Of a DNA stretch of 5,438 nucleotides, positions 1 through 5,438 are shown piece by piece. A model generated the notes under the pieces. The model did no database searches, was not told where the DNA came from, and saw only the letters and a list, made by a program, of their open reading frames with translations. The stretch comes from an uncultured Pirellulaceae bacterium (GTDB taxonomy: Bacteria; Planctomycetota; Planctomycetia; Pirellulales; Pirellulaceae): contig CAMYNE010000299.1 of NCBI GenBank assembly GCA_947259675.1, forward strand, positions 1 to 5,438, in the 5' to 3' direction. Positions within the stretch are counted from its first letter, which is position 1, and each line of letters begins with the position of its first letter. The position numbers and the translations under genes are program-made.

Positions 1-1566
1 CGTTCCGTTGCGGACATCCTTTTCCAAGTCGCGATTCGTTGCCGCGATAACTCGCACGTCGACTTTGATTGGCTTATTGCCGCCAACGCGTTCGAACAGA
101 TGGCCTTCAAGCACTCGAAGAAATTTGGCCTGAATCGATTGGCTCATTTCGCCGATTTCGTCAAGCATCAAAGTGCCTTTGTGGGCAGCTTCGAATTTCC
201 CAATTTTCCGATCGGTCGCGCCCGTGAAGGCACCTTTTTCATGACCAAACAATTCGCTCTCAAGTAAAGATTCGGAAAGTGCGGCACAGTTGAGGCAAAC
301 AAACGCGTTTTTTGCCCGAGGACTCGCGTAGTGAACCGCACGAGCGACAAGCTCTTTTCCAACACCGCTTTCACCGCGGATGAGGACCGTCGCGTTGCTT
401 GGTGCTGCTTTGGCGATTTGCTGATGGACAGCAAGCATGGCTGGACTGCTACCCACGAGCTCGTTTTCCGCTCCCAATTGAGCGCGTAACAAATCAATTT
501 CGGATCGCGTTTTGGTCAAATCCGCGACCAGTTTTTGTTCGCGGTATCTCGTCCGGAGGGCCAGGCCAACGGTTTCGGCAACGGCAAGCGTGAATTCCAG
601 ATCGTCTGGATCGAGCAGTCCTTCCGGACGAGTCGAATACATGTGAATCAAGCCGATCGTACGATTGGCCATTCGAATTGGGGCACAGATTACGCTGGTC
701 GCGTGAATTTCGCCTTTGCTGTCGCGCAAACCGAGAGCACTGTCATCTTGAATATCACGCGCCAAAACTGCTTCGCCATCTCGCAACACGGTTTCGGCAA
801 GAAACTTGGAAACGCGTTGATACTCAGGACGATTCTCTGATCGCCAAGCAATGATTTCCAATTTTTGAGGGTCGGTTGTTTTCGGCTTCGCCCGAGGCAC
901 CATGAGGACCGCGCCCGCATCGACATGAGTATCGTCGATCATGCTGTCCAGTGCCATTCGAGCGATACCACGAGGAGTCGTCTCGTTGGCGAGTTCAAAG
1001 GCCAGCCGACAGAGCTTGGCGGCCGCGCGACCGACTTTGGGAATTGGTTCAACTTCGTCTTCTTCGTCGATTTCGTCGTCTTGAAGAAACTTGGTTTTTT
1101 GCCGCCGGTGGGTGATCGTTTGCGGCTCGATCTTCAAACCCGACAAAGTGGCCTGATCGTCGTCGACCTCCAAACCGGTAATTGTCTCGTTCCCAATCTC
1201 GACTCGGGAAAATATTTTTCGGTCGTAGGCGGATGAGAGATCGTGCACAAACGCCATTTGTGTGTTTGCGATCCAGATCACATCCCCCGGCTGAAGAGCT
1301 CGGTCGCCAGTCACTCTTTCGTCTCCAACGGCCGTCCCATTGCGAGATTTCAGGTCTCGAACCGTCCAAGTCCCATCAGAAAGGAAGATTTCCGCGTGTT
1401 TTCGGCTAGCCTGTTCTTCTTTGATCACGATTTGATTGGTTGGCGAACGGCCGATTGTGACAGTTCTGCCGGGCATCAGACGAAAAACATCCGACCATTT
1501 TTTGCCATCACGAATGACAAGATACGCAATTGCCGAAGAAGCTGGGGTTTTACTGTCTGTTCCCAT
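1..1566 (-). CDS. FHA-GAF-AAA+ sigma-54-dependent transcription activator (C-terminus cut by window edge)
   Basis: My reading of the minus strand gives 522 residues with no stop, running off the left edge. An N-terminal FHA domain (about 15-108) has GRS at 39-41, SRKHAEI at 54-60 and RNGT at 75-78, the phosphothreonine-binding motifs of the family. An acidic linker (DDEIDEEDE, 163-171) leads to a GAF-like sensor (about 180-340) and a helical segment (341-366). The AAA+ domain carries Walker A GESGVGKE (398-405), the sigma-54 contact loop GAFTGA (445-450), Walker B GTLMLDE (464-470) and a sensor I region VIAATNRD (506-513). The family uses ATP hydrolysis to open RNA polymerase-sigma-54 complexes. 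The AAA+ lid and any Fis-type helix-turn-helix lie outside the window. The ATG at 1566 is the first in frame after a stop at 1666-1668 and directly precedes the FHA domain; no clear Shine-Dalgarno is seen. There is no receiver domain, so control probably comes through FHA binding of a phosphoprotein and GAF ligand sensing (inference). It is transcribed divergently from the exported-protein gene. Confidence 0.95.
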   Translation of the reverse strand, partial: MGTDSKTPASSAIAYLVIRDGKKWSDVFRLMPGRTVTIGRSPTNQIVIKEEQASRKHAEIFLSDGTWTVRDLKSRNGTAVGDERVTGDRALQPGDVIWIANTQMAFVHDLSSAYDRKIFSRVEIGNETITGLEVDDDQATLSGLKIEPQTITHRRQKTKFLQDDEIDEEDEVEPIPKVGRAAAKLCRLAFELANETTPRGIARMALDSMIDDTHVDAGAVLMVPRAKPKTTDPQKLEIIAWRSENRPEYQRVSKFLAETVLRDGEAVLARDIQDDSALGLRDSKGEIHATSVICAPIRMANRTIGLIHMYSTRPEGLLDPDDLEFTLAVAETVGLALRTRYREQKLVADLTKTRSEIDLLRAQLGAENELVGSSPAMLAVHQQIAKAAPSNATVLIRGESGVGKELVARAVHYASPRAKNAFVCLNCAALSESLLESELFGHEKGAFTGATDRKIGKFEAAHKGTLMLDEIGEMSQSIQAKFLRVLEGHLFERVGGNKPIKVDVRVIAATNRDLEKDVRNGT

Positions 1567-1595
1567 TGTATAATTCGTAAGGCCAATTGGTTGGA

Positions 1596-1612
1596 TTGGC
1601 AAAAGTTGTGCT
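1596..1612 (+). promoter_or_regulatory. Weak sigma-54-like (-24/-12) promoter match
   Basis: The site reads TTGGCAAAAGTTGTGCT. Against the sigma-54 consensus YTGGCACG-N4-TTGCW it keeps the TTGGCA block and the invariant GG and GC at exactly the right separation (G1598-G1599 and G1610-C1611). It differs at two positions of the -24 block and one of the -12 block. Transcription would start near 1622-1624 and run towards the exported-protein gene, leaving a leader of about 250 bases. A single weak match in AT-rich DNA can arise by chance; the adjacent divergent sigma-54 activator is the only contextual support. Confidence 0.2.
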
Positions 1613-1815
1613 TGGCTATTGCAATAACAGGCAAAATGCGGGTGTTTGCCCCGTTTTTCTTGCTTTCAAATAGCCCTCTGGTTAATCTAGAGATTGGTCA
1701 AAGTTGATTCGCCAATCATATTTTAATGGCAAACGACCAGTATTTACCAGTCTTAAACAATTATAAGACTACCGATCCTGCGGAACAGCTTACAAGATAG
1801 ATAGACTACATACCT

Positions 1816-1836
1816 ATTCAGTCGATTAGACTGAAT
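1816..1836 (+). promoter_or_regulatory. Perfect 8-bp inverted repeat in the leader (operator or RNA stem)
   Basis: The arms ATTCAGTC (1816-1823) and GACTGAAT (1829-1836) are exact reverse complements around a 5-base spacer GATTA. Outer bases can extend the pairing with a small interruption (CCTATT at 1813-1818 with AATAGG at 1840-1845). The element lies 40 bases upstream of the ATG at 1876. This fits a dimeric regulator's operator or a stem in the mRNA leader; the sequence does not say which. Confidence 0.4.
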
Positions 1837-1862
1837 GACAATAGGGGCAAGGCTTTTTTACT

Positions 1863-1867
1863 AGGAG
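1863..1867 (+). promoter_or_regulatory. Shine-Dalgarno AGGAG for the exported-protein gene
   Basis: AGGAG lies 8 bases before the ATG at 1876, the usual spacing. It supports that ATG as the start, which also gives a proper signal peptide immediately after it. Confidence 0.75.
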
Positions 1868-1875
1868 TTCAGATC

Positions 1876-3285
1876 ATGACGGCGCAATTTGCAACGTCCA
1901 AATTTATCCGGAACTATGTACTGTGCTTTGCAGTATGTTTAATGACATGCAGCATGTCGTTGGGTCAAGCACCACCCCCAGGAGGCGGAGGAGGCGGGCT
2001 GGGAAATGGTTTTTTCTTTCCGACGGTAGTCGGCGGTGTCAGCATTGATGCTAACGGCGTTCTTAATGACGAGTCAGCCGAACTCACTTCCAGCCTTCGT
2101 CAGCAACTACTCGACGGCTTGAATGCCACCGACGCTGACATTCACAAGAAAACAAAGCTTCGTGTTGTTTCGCTTAAGGGTCTCGAAGCTGCGATGAACG
2201 AAGCCGCCCGAACCGGCAAACGGCTGAGTGCCGATGTCGAATTCATGGCGGGCCTCCAGCGTATCGAATACGTCATGCTCGACCCCGAAAATAATGACGT
2301 GCTGATTGGGGGTCCCGGTGAAGGTTGGACTATTGACCGCAAAGGCAACGTAGTTGGTAAGACTACGGGGATGCCTGTATTACACCTGGAAGACTTTCTC
2401 GTGGCGATGAGAAACGTGGAAGAGGCTAATCAGGGACAAGGCATTTCGGTTTCCATTGACCCAACCGAAAACGGCATCAAACGACTTCACAAACTTTACC
2501 GATCGGTAAAAGTCGGCCCGCATATGAAACAGACGATTGAAGAGACCGTTGGTCCTCAACAGATTACTTTGACCGGAATTCCCAAGAACAGCCGTTTTTC
2601 TCAAGTCCTCGTTGCCGCCGACTACAAGATGAAGCGGCTATCGATGGGCCTTGAAGAGGCTCCTATTGCAGACATGCCGAGTGTCATTGAGATGGCTCGA
2701 CGCAAAAACGCCAGTTTCAAAAACTCGTCGCCACGATTCTGGATGGAGTGCAACTACCAGCCAGTCGCCAAAAGTCCCGACAATACAATTTGGCAGATTC
2801 GCGGCCAAGGCGTTCGAGCGCTGACCGAAGATAGCTTCTTTGATGCCAATGGCGAATCGGTTCGCAAGCAGGGCAAGACTAACAAGTTTGCCAAATCGTG
2901 GGCGGAATCCATGACCGCTCGATACGATGAACTCTCTCAGCAAGAACCGGTTTTCCGTGACTTGCGAAACCTGATGGACTTGTCCGTGGTTGCCGCGATC
3001 ATCGCACGCGAAGACTTGCTGGAGAAAGTTGGCTTGGACATTCCAACGATCGCTTCGAAGCAGAGCTATGTTTCCGTTCCTTCACTCAATGTTCCCAAAT
3101 CGGTTCCGTCACAATGCGGATTCGTACAATTCAGGAACTCGTGGGTTGTTTCGGTTTCCGGAGGCGTGCAAGTTGATTCTTGGGCTGTCGCAGCGAATAC
3201 CCAAGAAGTTGCCAGTGTTTCGAAAATTCGCGAAAACGCTGTAACTCCCACCGCCGAACGTTGGTGGTGGAATAGCACTAACTAA
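1876..3285 (+). CDS. Exported planctomycete protein of unknown function (DUF1598-like)
   Basis: A complete 469-residue protein. It begins with a Sec-type signal peptide: basic residues near 9-12, a hydrophobic core at about 15-25, and likely cleavage after SLG (about residue 30). The Cys in LMTC does not make a good lipobox, so a lipoprotein is less likely. The mature end opens with a Pro/Gly-rich stretch (PPPGGGGGG) and then FFFPTVVGGVSIDANGVL. The body has sections such as VMLDPENNDVLIGGPGEGW, VLHLEDFLVAMRNV, SVSIDPTENGIKRL and RFWMECNYQPVAKS, ending in RWWWNSTN. From memory this matches DUF1598, known mainly from Rhodopirellula and relatives, with no established function; I could not run a profile search. 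No catalytic motif or later membrane segment stands out, so the protein is probably periplasmic or surface-associated. It appears monocistronic: good Shine-Dalgarno upstream, strong terminator 38 bases past the stop. Confidence 0.9.
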   Translation: MTAQFATSKFIRNYVLCFAVCLMTCSMSLGQAPPPGGGGGGLGNGFFFPTVVGGVSIDANGVLNDESAELTSSLRQQLLDGLNATDADIHKKTKLRVVSLKGLEAAMNEAARTGKRLSADVEFMAGLQRIEYVMLDPENNDVLIGGPGEGWTIDRKGNVVGKTTGMPVLHLEDFLVAMRNVEEANQGQGISVSIDPTENGIKRLHKLYRSVKVGPHMKQTIEETVGPQQITLTGIPKNSRFSQVLVAADYKMKRLSMGLEEAPIADMPSVIEMARRKNASFKNSSPRFWMECNYQPVAKSPDNTIWQIRGQGVRALTEDSFFDANGESVRKQGKTNKFAKSWAESMTARYDELSQQEPVFRDLRNLMDLSVVAAIIAREDLLEKVGLDIPTIASKQSYVSVPSLNVPKSVPSQCGFVQFRNSWVVSVSGGVQVDSWAVAANTQEVASVSKIRENAVTPTAERWWWNSTN

Positions 3286-3322
3286 AACAAGCTTTAACTC
3301 TTTATCGAGATTGAACAGAAAT

Positions 3323-3358
3323 AAACCGGGCTCACAAATTGTGAGCCCGGTTTTTTTT
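3323..3358 (+). terminator. Intrinsic (rho-independent) terminator after the exported-protein gene
   Basis: A perfect 14-bp stem (3323-3336 with 3340-3353, core ACCGGGCTCACA) closes a 3-base AAT loop and runs into eight T residues (3351-3358). It starts 38 bases after the TAA ending at 3285. On the minus strand the stem would be followed only by TTTATTTC-like sequence, so termination from that side would be weaker. Confidence 0.93.
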
Positions 3359-3380
3359 GTTGCTGAATGGAAGAGGAATG

Positions 3381-3407
3381 CCAGCCCGCATTCTCACGCA
3401 GGGTGGG
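3381..3407. repeat. Imperfect GC-rich hairpin, possible diverged repeat copy
   Basis: CCAGCCCGC (3381-3389) can pair with GCAGGGTGGG (3398-3407) around an 8-base loop, with bulges and a G-T wobble. The right half, TCACGCAGGG, resembles ACGCGGGG in the two hairpins further along, so it may be an older copy of the same element. This one is the least certain of the three. Confidence 0.3.
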
Positions 3408-3487
3408 CCGAACTCGCACAACTACTTGGTGGGTCGTCGCAAACTCGATTTTTTGAAATGGGTGCAACTGGCTTACCTCGGGAGACG

Positions 3488-3507
3488 CCCCCGCGTTTAC
3501 GCGGGGG
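3488..3507. repeat. GC-rich hairpin, repeat copy 1
   Basis: CCCCCGCG (3488-3495) pairs perfectly with CGCGGGGG (3500-3507) around a TTTA loop. The right flank reads GAGTTTCA, comparable to GTTTCTTA after the next hairpin. There is no T-tract, so it is not a canonical terminator. It is one of two similar elements whose centres lie 91 bases apart, of the kind found as dispersed palindromic intergenic repeats. Confidence 0.55.
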
Positions 3508-3574
3508 GAGTTTCACTATCAACCTAAATGCGACAACATTGGCACAACTCAGTTAAAGCTAGGTCGAAGATGAA

Positions 3575-3600
3575 CCTCCCGCCGCGTGAACGCGGGGGTT
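3575..3600. repeat. GC-rich hairpin, repeat copy 2
   Basis: CCGCG (3582-3586) pairs with CGCGG (3591-3595) around a TGAA loop. The stem continues after a bulged G3581 as CCC/GGG, with AACC and GGTT in the outer arms. It shares the layout C-rich arm, CGCGTNNACGCGGGGG, then TTTC with copy 1. It sits about 40 bases past the stop of the LarA-YgfZ gene on the minus strand. It could mark or protect that transcript's 3' end, though no U-tract follows on that strand. Confidence 0.5.
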
Positions 3601-3638
3601 TCTTACCAATTCTATAGGAATGAAGTACGTCATCAGAG

Positions 3639-5438
3639 TTACATCTTGACCTTGGCTCTCACATTACCAATCTTGACCTCGATTCCAGGTTTGCACATCA
3701 ATCGCTTCAGAAAACCCAGGCCGATCCATGATTCGGCTTGGGGAGACCAGCAGACAGAAGTCAAACGGCCAACTGTTTTGTTTTCGGACGTAAGTTCTGA
3801 TCCAGCAACCACCGGATCGGATAATTGAAAGGAAACGAACAACTGATTTACATGTCCAATCGCGTCGATTCGAGCCACCGTTTCCTGCCCAAGATAACAA
3901 CCCTTGTTGAACGAAATTGCCTGTTCGTCACGGCATAATTCTTGTGGCAAATTGTTTTCAGAAGCGTCGATCGCGAACCAGGGCGTCGCATTCTCTATCC
4001 GAACGACACTCAATGCTTTCTCGGAACAAAGATGGATTCCGATTTCGCGCAACCGTTGAATAAATGATCCATTTGCGGATCGGGGCAAGACGAACATGAA
4101 GCCGTCCCCCGCCAATTCAAGACGGCTTATTTCGATCACATGATCCGCAAAGTTAAAACTGGCTACCCCGTTTTTGGCCGGGACAAGTTCACATACCTGA
4201 CGCAGATCGTCTTGAGCTGCCGGGCCGCAGACAAACACGGTCGTCAGTTCATTCGAAACATCAACCAGTTGAACGTCTTCGCGAATGATGTATTTTTCAA
4301 GATGTTCGTTCAGAACATCGAATTGGCCCGCAACCGTACTGAGCAGAATCTGTGATTCGGTGGCAATCAGGAAAACGTGCCCCAGCAATTTTCCTTTGGT
4401 ATTGAGTACAAACGCCTCCGTCAAATGACCCGGCTGAAGATTCTTGGTGTCCGCCGTACAGAAGTTATGCATTTCCAATTCAGTCATCAACTGGCACCTG
4501 TGGGCATCGCGAAGCAGAACTCCAGACGACTGTTTCGCAATCAACCGGGAAACGTCTTCGACAGAATCTACGTACCCCAGTCCCAATTCTTCGGTGATGG
4601 ATTGTGGTAGTCTCGATTTCAGAAACACCTGTCGTTCTGACACGATGTCCGCCAGCTGCTGCATCAACCTGGATAATTTTGCACGATGGGTTGATTCAAA
4701 CGGTTCATTAAGTGCTTTTTGAATTTCGCTTTTGGGCCGTTCATTGAGATTGCACCAAACAAAGATCGGTCCCGTGCTGACAGCAATCGAATTGGCGGCC
4801 ACAATCGCCCGGGCAAAATCTTTCCAACTTTGCTGTTCGGCTTCGATGGTCACAATAGCCATGTCTGCACCATCAACAGGCTTGACTTGCCATGCGTCGG
4901 TTGATTCGGTTTTGGCAAGGTCAATCGCAGTAGTTCTTTCGCCGGAAATTGCACGGTAGATTTGTTCGCCTGGCCCAACAACCATCTGAATCGTAAAAAA
5001 AGCTCCGAGATGATCGTTTGCAAGGGCGATCTCGGCTCGCCTTTCAGCAATGGATCCCTTCTGCTGCCGGAAACGCGCTTGCGTTTCCGCGTTACAGAAG
5101 GTCGGGTAAATGCAGTCGACCAGGCCGTCTGGGTCGTTCGAGTCCGGACAACCAATCGGCAAGATTACATCAGCATTAACAATTGCCCGATTGACTTTGA
5201 CGGGCAAACCCTCTTCGTTCGCCGCGATGTATGCAACTCCATGTTCGTTATCGGCATCGTGAATCTCGAATTGAATCGATTGAAAATCATCGTGAAGCGG
5301 AAAATAAGATCCGGTCTCAACCGGCTCCCCTTCTTCCAACGACGACTTCTGTTTCAGTTCCAGGCCAAAACTTTTTGCCGTCCCAGGAGACACAACTACG
5401 GTAATATCCGTTGGCTCAACGTTAGTGACCATTAGCCG
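3639..5438 (-). CDS. LarA-like (DUF2088 fold) and YgfZ/GcvT-like fusion protein (N-terminus cut by window edge)
   Basis: The frame is open to the right edge. Residues are numbered from the ATG at 5432, which is probably internal because homology is already under way there. Residues 1-315 follow lactate racemase LarA: strand ITVVVSPGT (10-18), VNRAIVNADVILPIG (80-94), LGAFFTIQMVV (142-152), GADMAIVTIE (188-197) and C-terminal VFLKSRLPQSITEELGLGYVDS (269-290). The N-terminal 90 or so residues of LarA would lie off-window. Residues 321-597 follow YgfZ, the folate-binding iron-sulfur maintenance protein: HNFCTADTK (322-330), KGKLLGHVF (346-354), YIIREDVQL (381-389) and the signature KGCYLGQE (510-517, Cys512). 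Missing are the LarA His of the GxHRP motif (SPGTAKS at 15-21), the GGRK lysine that anchors the nickel-pincer cofactor, and the usual first 30-40 residues of YgfZ. Racemase activity is therefore unlikely; a YgfZ-like role is possible if the shortened domain folds. Whether the fusion is natural is unresolved. Confidence 0.88.
   Translation of the reverse strand, partial: RLMVTNVEPTDITVVVSPGTAKSFGLELKQKSSLEEGEPVETGSYFPLHDDFQSIQFEIHDADNEHGVAYIAANEEGLPVKVNRAIVNADVILPIGCPDSNDPDGLVDCIYPTFCNAETQARFRQQKGSIAERRAEIALANDHLGAFFTIQMVVGPGEQIYRAISGERTTAIDLAKTESTDAWQVKPVDGADMAIVTIEAEQQSWKDFARAIVAANSIAVSTGPIFVWCNLNERPKSEIQKALNEPFESTHRAKLSRLMQQLADIVSERQVFLKSRLPQSITEELGLGYVDSVEDVSRLIAKQSSGVLLRDAHRCQLMTELEMHNFCTADTKNLQPGHLTEAFVLNTKGKLLGHVFLIATESQILLSTVAGQFDVLNEHLEKYIIREDVQLVDVSNELTTVFVCGPAAQDDLRQVCELVPAKNGVASFNFADHVIEISRLELAGDGFMFVLPRSANGSFIQRLREIGIHLCSEKALSVVRIENATPWFAIDASENNLPQELCRDEQAISFNKGCYLGQETVARIDAIGHVNQLFVSFQLSDPVVAGSELTSENKTVGRLTSVCWSPQAESWIGLGFLKRLMCKPGIEVKIGNVRAKVKM

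Larger units (their letters stand above)
1567..1875. promoter_or_regulatory. Divergent intergenic region between the activator and the exported-protein gene
   Basis: This 309-base spacer is AT-richer than its flanks and must hold the start signals for both divergent genes. I see no credible coding sequence in it. It contains several short palindromes: GCCAAT/ATTGGC arms at 1582-1587 and 1595-1600, TATTGCAATA at 1617-1626, AGTCTTA/TAAGACT arms at 1749-1755 and 1764-1770, and a longer one at 1816-1836. The hexamer ACCAGT occurs twice ten bases apart (1736-1741 and 1746-1751). No convincing sigma-70-type -35/-10 pair could be fixed by eye on either strand. Confidence 0.6.
3359..3638. other. Non-coding spacer between convergent genes, with GC-rich hairpins
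   Basis: The region separates the convergent exported-protein and LarA-YgfZ genes. Short open frames here (for example 3311-3556 on the plus strand) lack a Shine-Dalgarno, run across the terminator and hairpins, and look unlike protein. The recognisable content is two or three hairpin elements annotated separately. I see no tRNA and no insertion-sequence remnant. Confidence 0.6.

Noticed and set aside
168..1409. Several open frames overlapping the activator gene, on both strands
   Set aside because: They lie in other frames of the activator, which has clear FHA, Walker A, GAFTGA and Walker B motifs. Their translations have no recognisable domain.
1243..1707. Plus-strand 154-residue open frame running into the divergent spacer
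   Set aside because: Most of it is antisense to the FHA-coding segment; it lacks a Shine-Dalgarno and reads as low-quality protein.
3311..3556. Plus-strand 81-residue open frame after the exported-protein gene
   Set aside because: It starts just before the terminator stem and reads through the T-tract and GC-rich hairpins.
3488..3602. CRISPR-like pair of repeats with a spacer
   Set aside because: Only two clear, imperfectly matching palindromic units are present, without a regular array or cas genes. A dispersed palindromic repeat fits better.
4440..4680. Frameshift hiding the missing YgfZ N-terminus
   Set aside because: One alternative minus-strand frame stops early and the other reads without YgfZ character before a stop at the junction, so the segment is absent and not merely shifted.
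5430..5432. ATG at 5432 as the true start of the LarA-YgfZ gene
   Set aside because: The frame stays open to the window edge (two more codons), and the protein begins in the middle of the LarA fold, so the real start most likely lies outside.
4962..5435. Plus-strand 157-residue open frame opposite the LarA-like region
   Set aside because: The opposite strand carries convincing LarA homology in a long frame; this one is its antisense shadow.

Overview
The window reads as a piece of a planctomycete chromosome, most likely Pirellulaceae-like. Three things suggest this: a secreted protein resembling the planctomycete-restricted DUF1598 family, moderate GC with AT-richer intergenic DNA, and an FHA-containing sigma-54 activator. 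The assignment is an inference from protein character; no marker gene is present.

Layout. (1) Positions 1-1566, minus strand: the first 522 residues of a sigma-54-dependent transcription activator with FHA, GAF and AAA+ domains. Its C-terminus lies beyond the left edge. (2) Positions 1567-1875: a divergent intergenic region with several palindromes, a weak sigma-54-like promoter match and a good Shine-Dalgarno for the next gene. (3) Positions 1876-3285, plus strand: a complete 469-residue exported protein resembling DUF1598, function unknown. (4) Positions 3323-3358: a strong intrinsic terminator. (5) Positions 3359-3638: a non-coding stretch with two or three GC-rich imperfect hairpins that look like diverged copies of one repeat. 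(6) Positions 3639-5438, minus strand: a gene whose 5' end lies beyond the right edge. It fuses a LarA-like (lactate racemase fold, DUF2088) region to a YgfZ/GcvT-like folate-binding region.

The most notable object is the LarA-YgfZ fusion. The LarA part keeps the fold but lacks the residues that hold the nickel-pincer cofactor. The YgfZ part keeps its KGCYLGQE signature but lacks the usual first 30-40 residues. The two join in one uninterrupted frame near residue 316-321, counted from the ATG at 5432. It may be a true fusion, a deletion product or an assembly join.

The divergent pair (activator and exported protein) could be a regulator-target unit, since a sigma-54-like site sits in their shared spacer. 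The sequence alone cannot prove that. I see no CRISPR array, insertion sequence, tRNA or rRNA.
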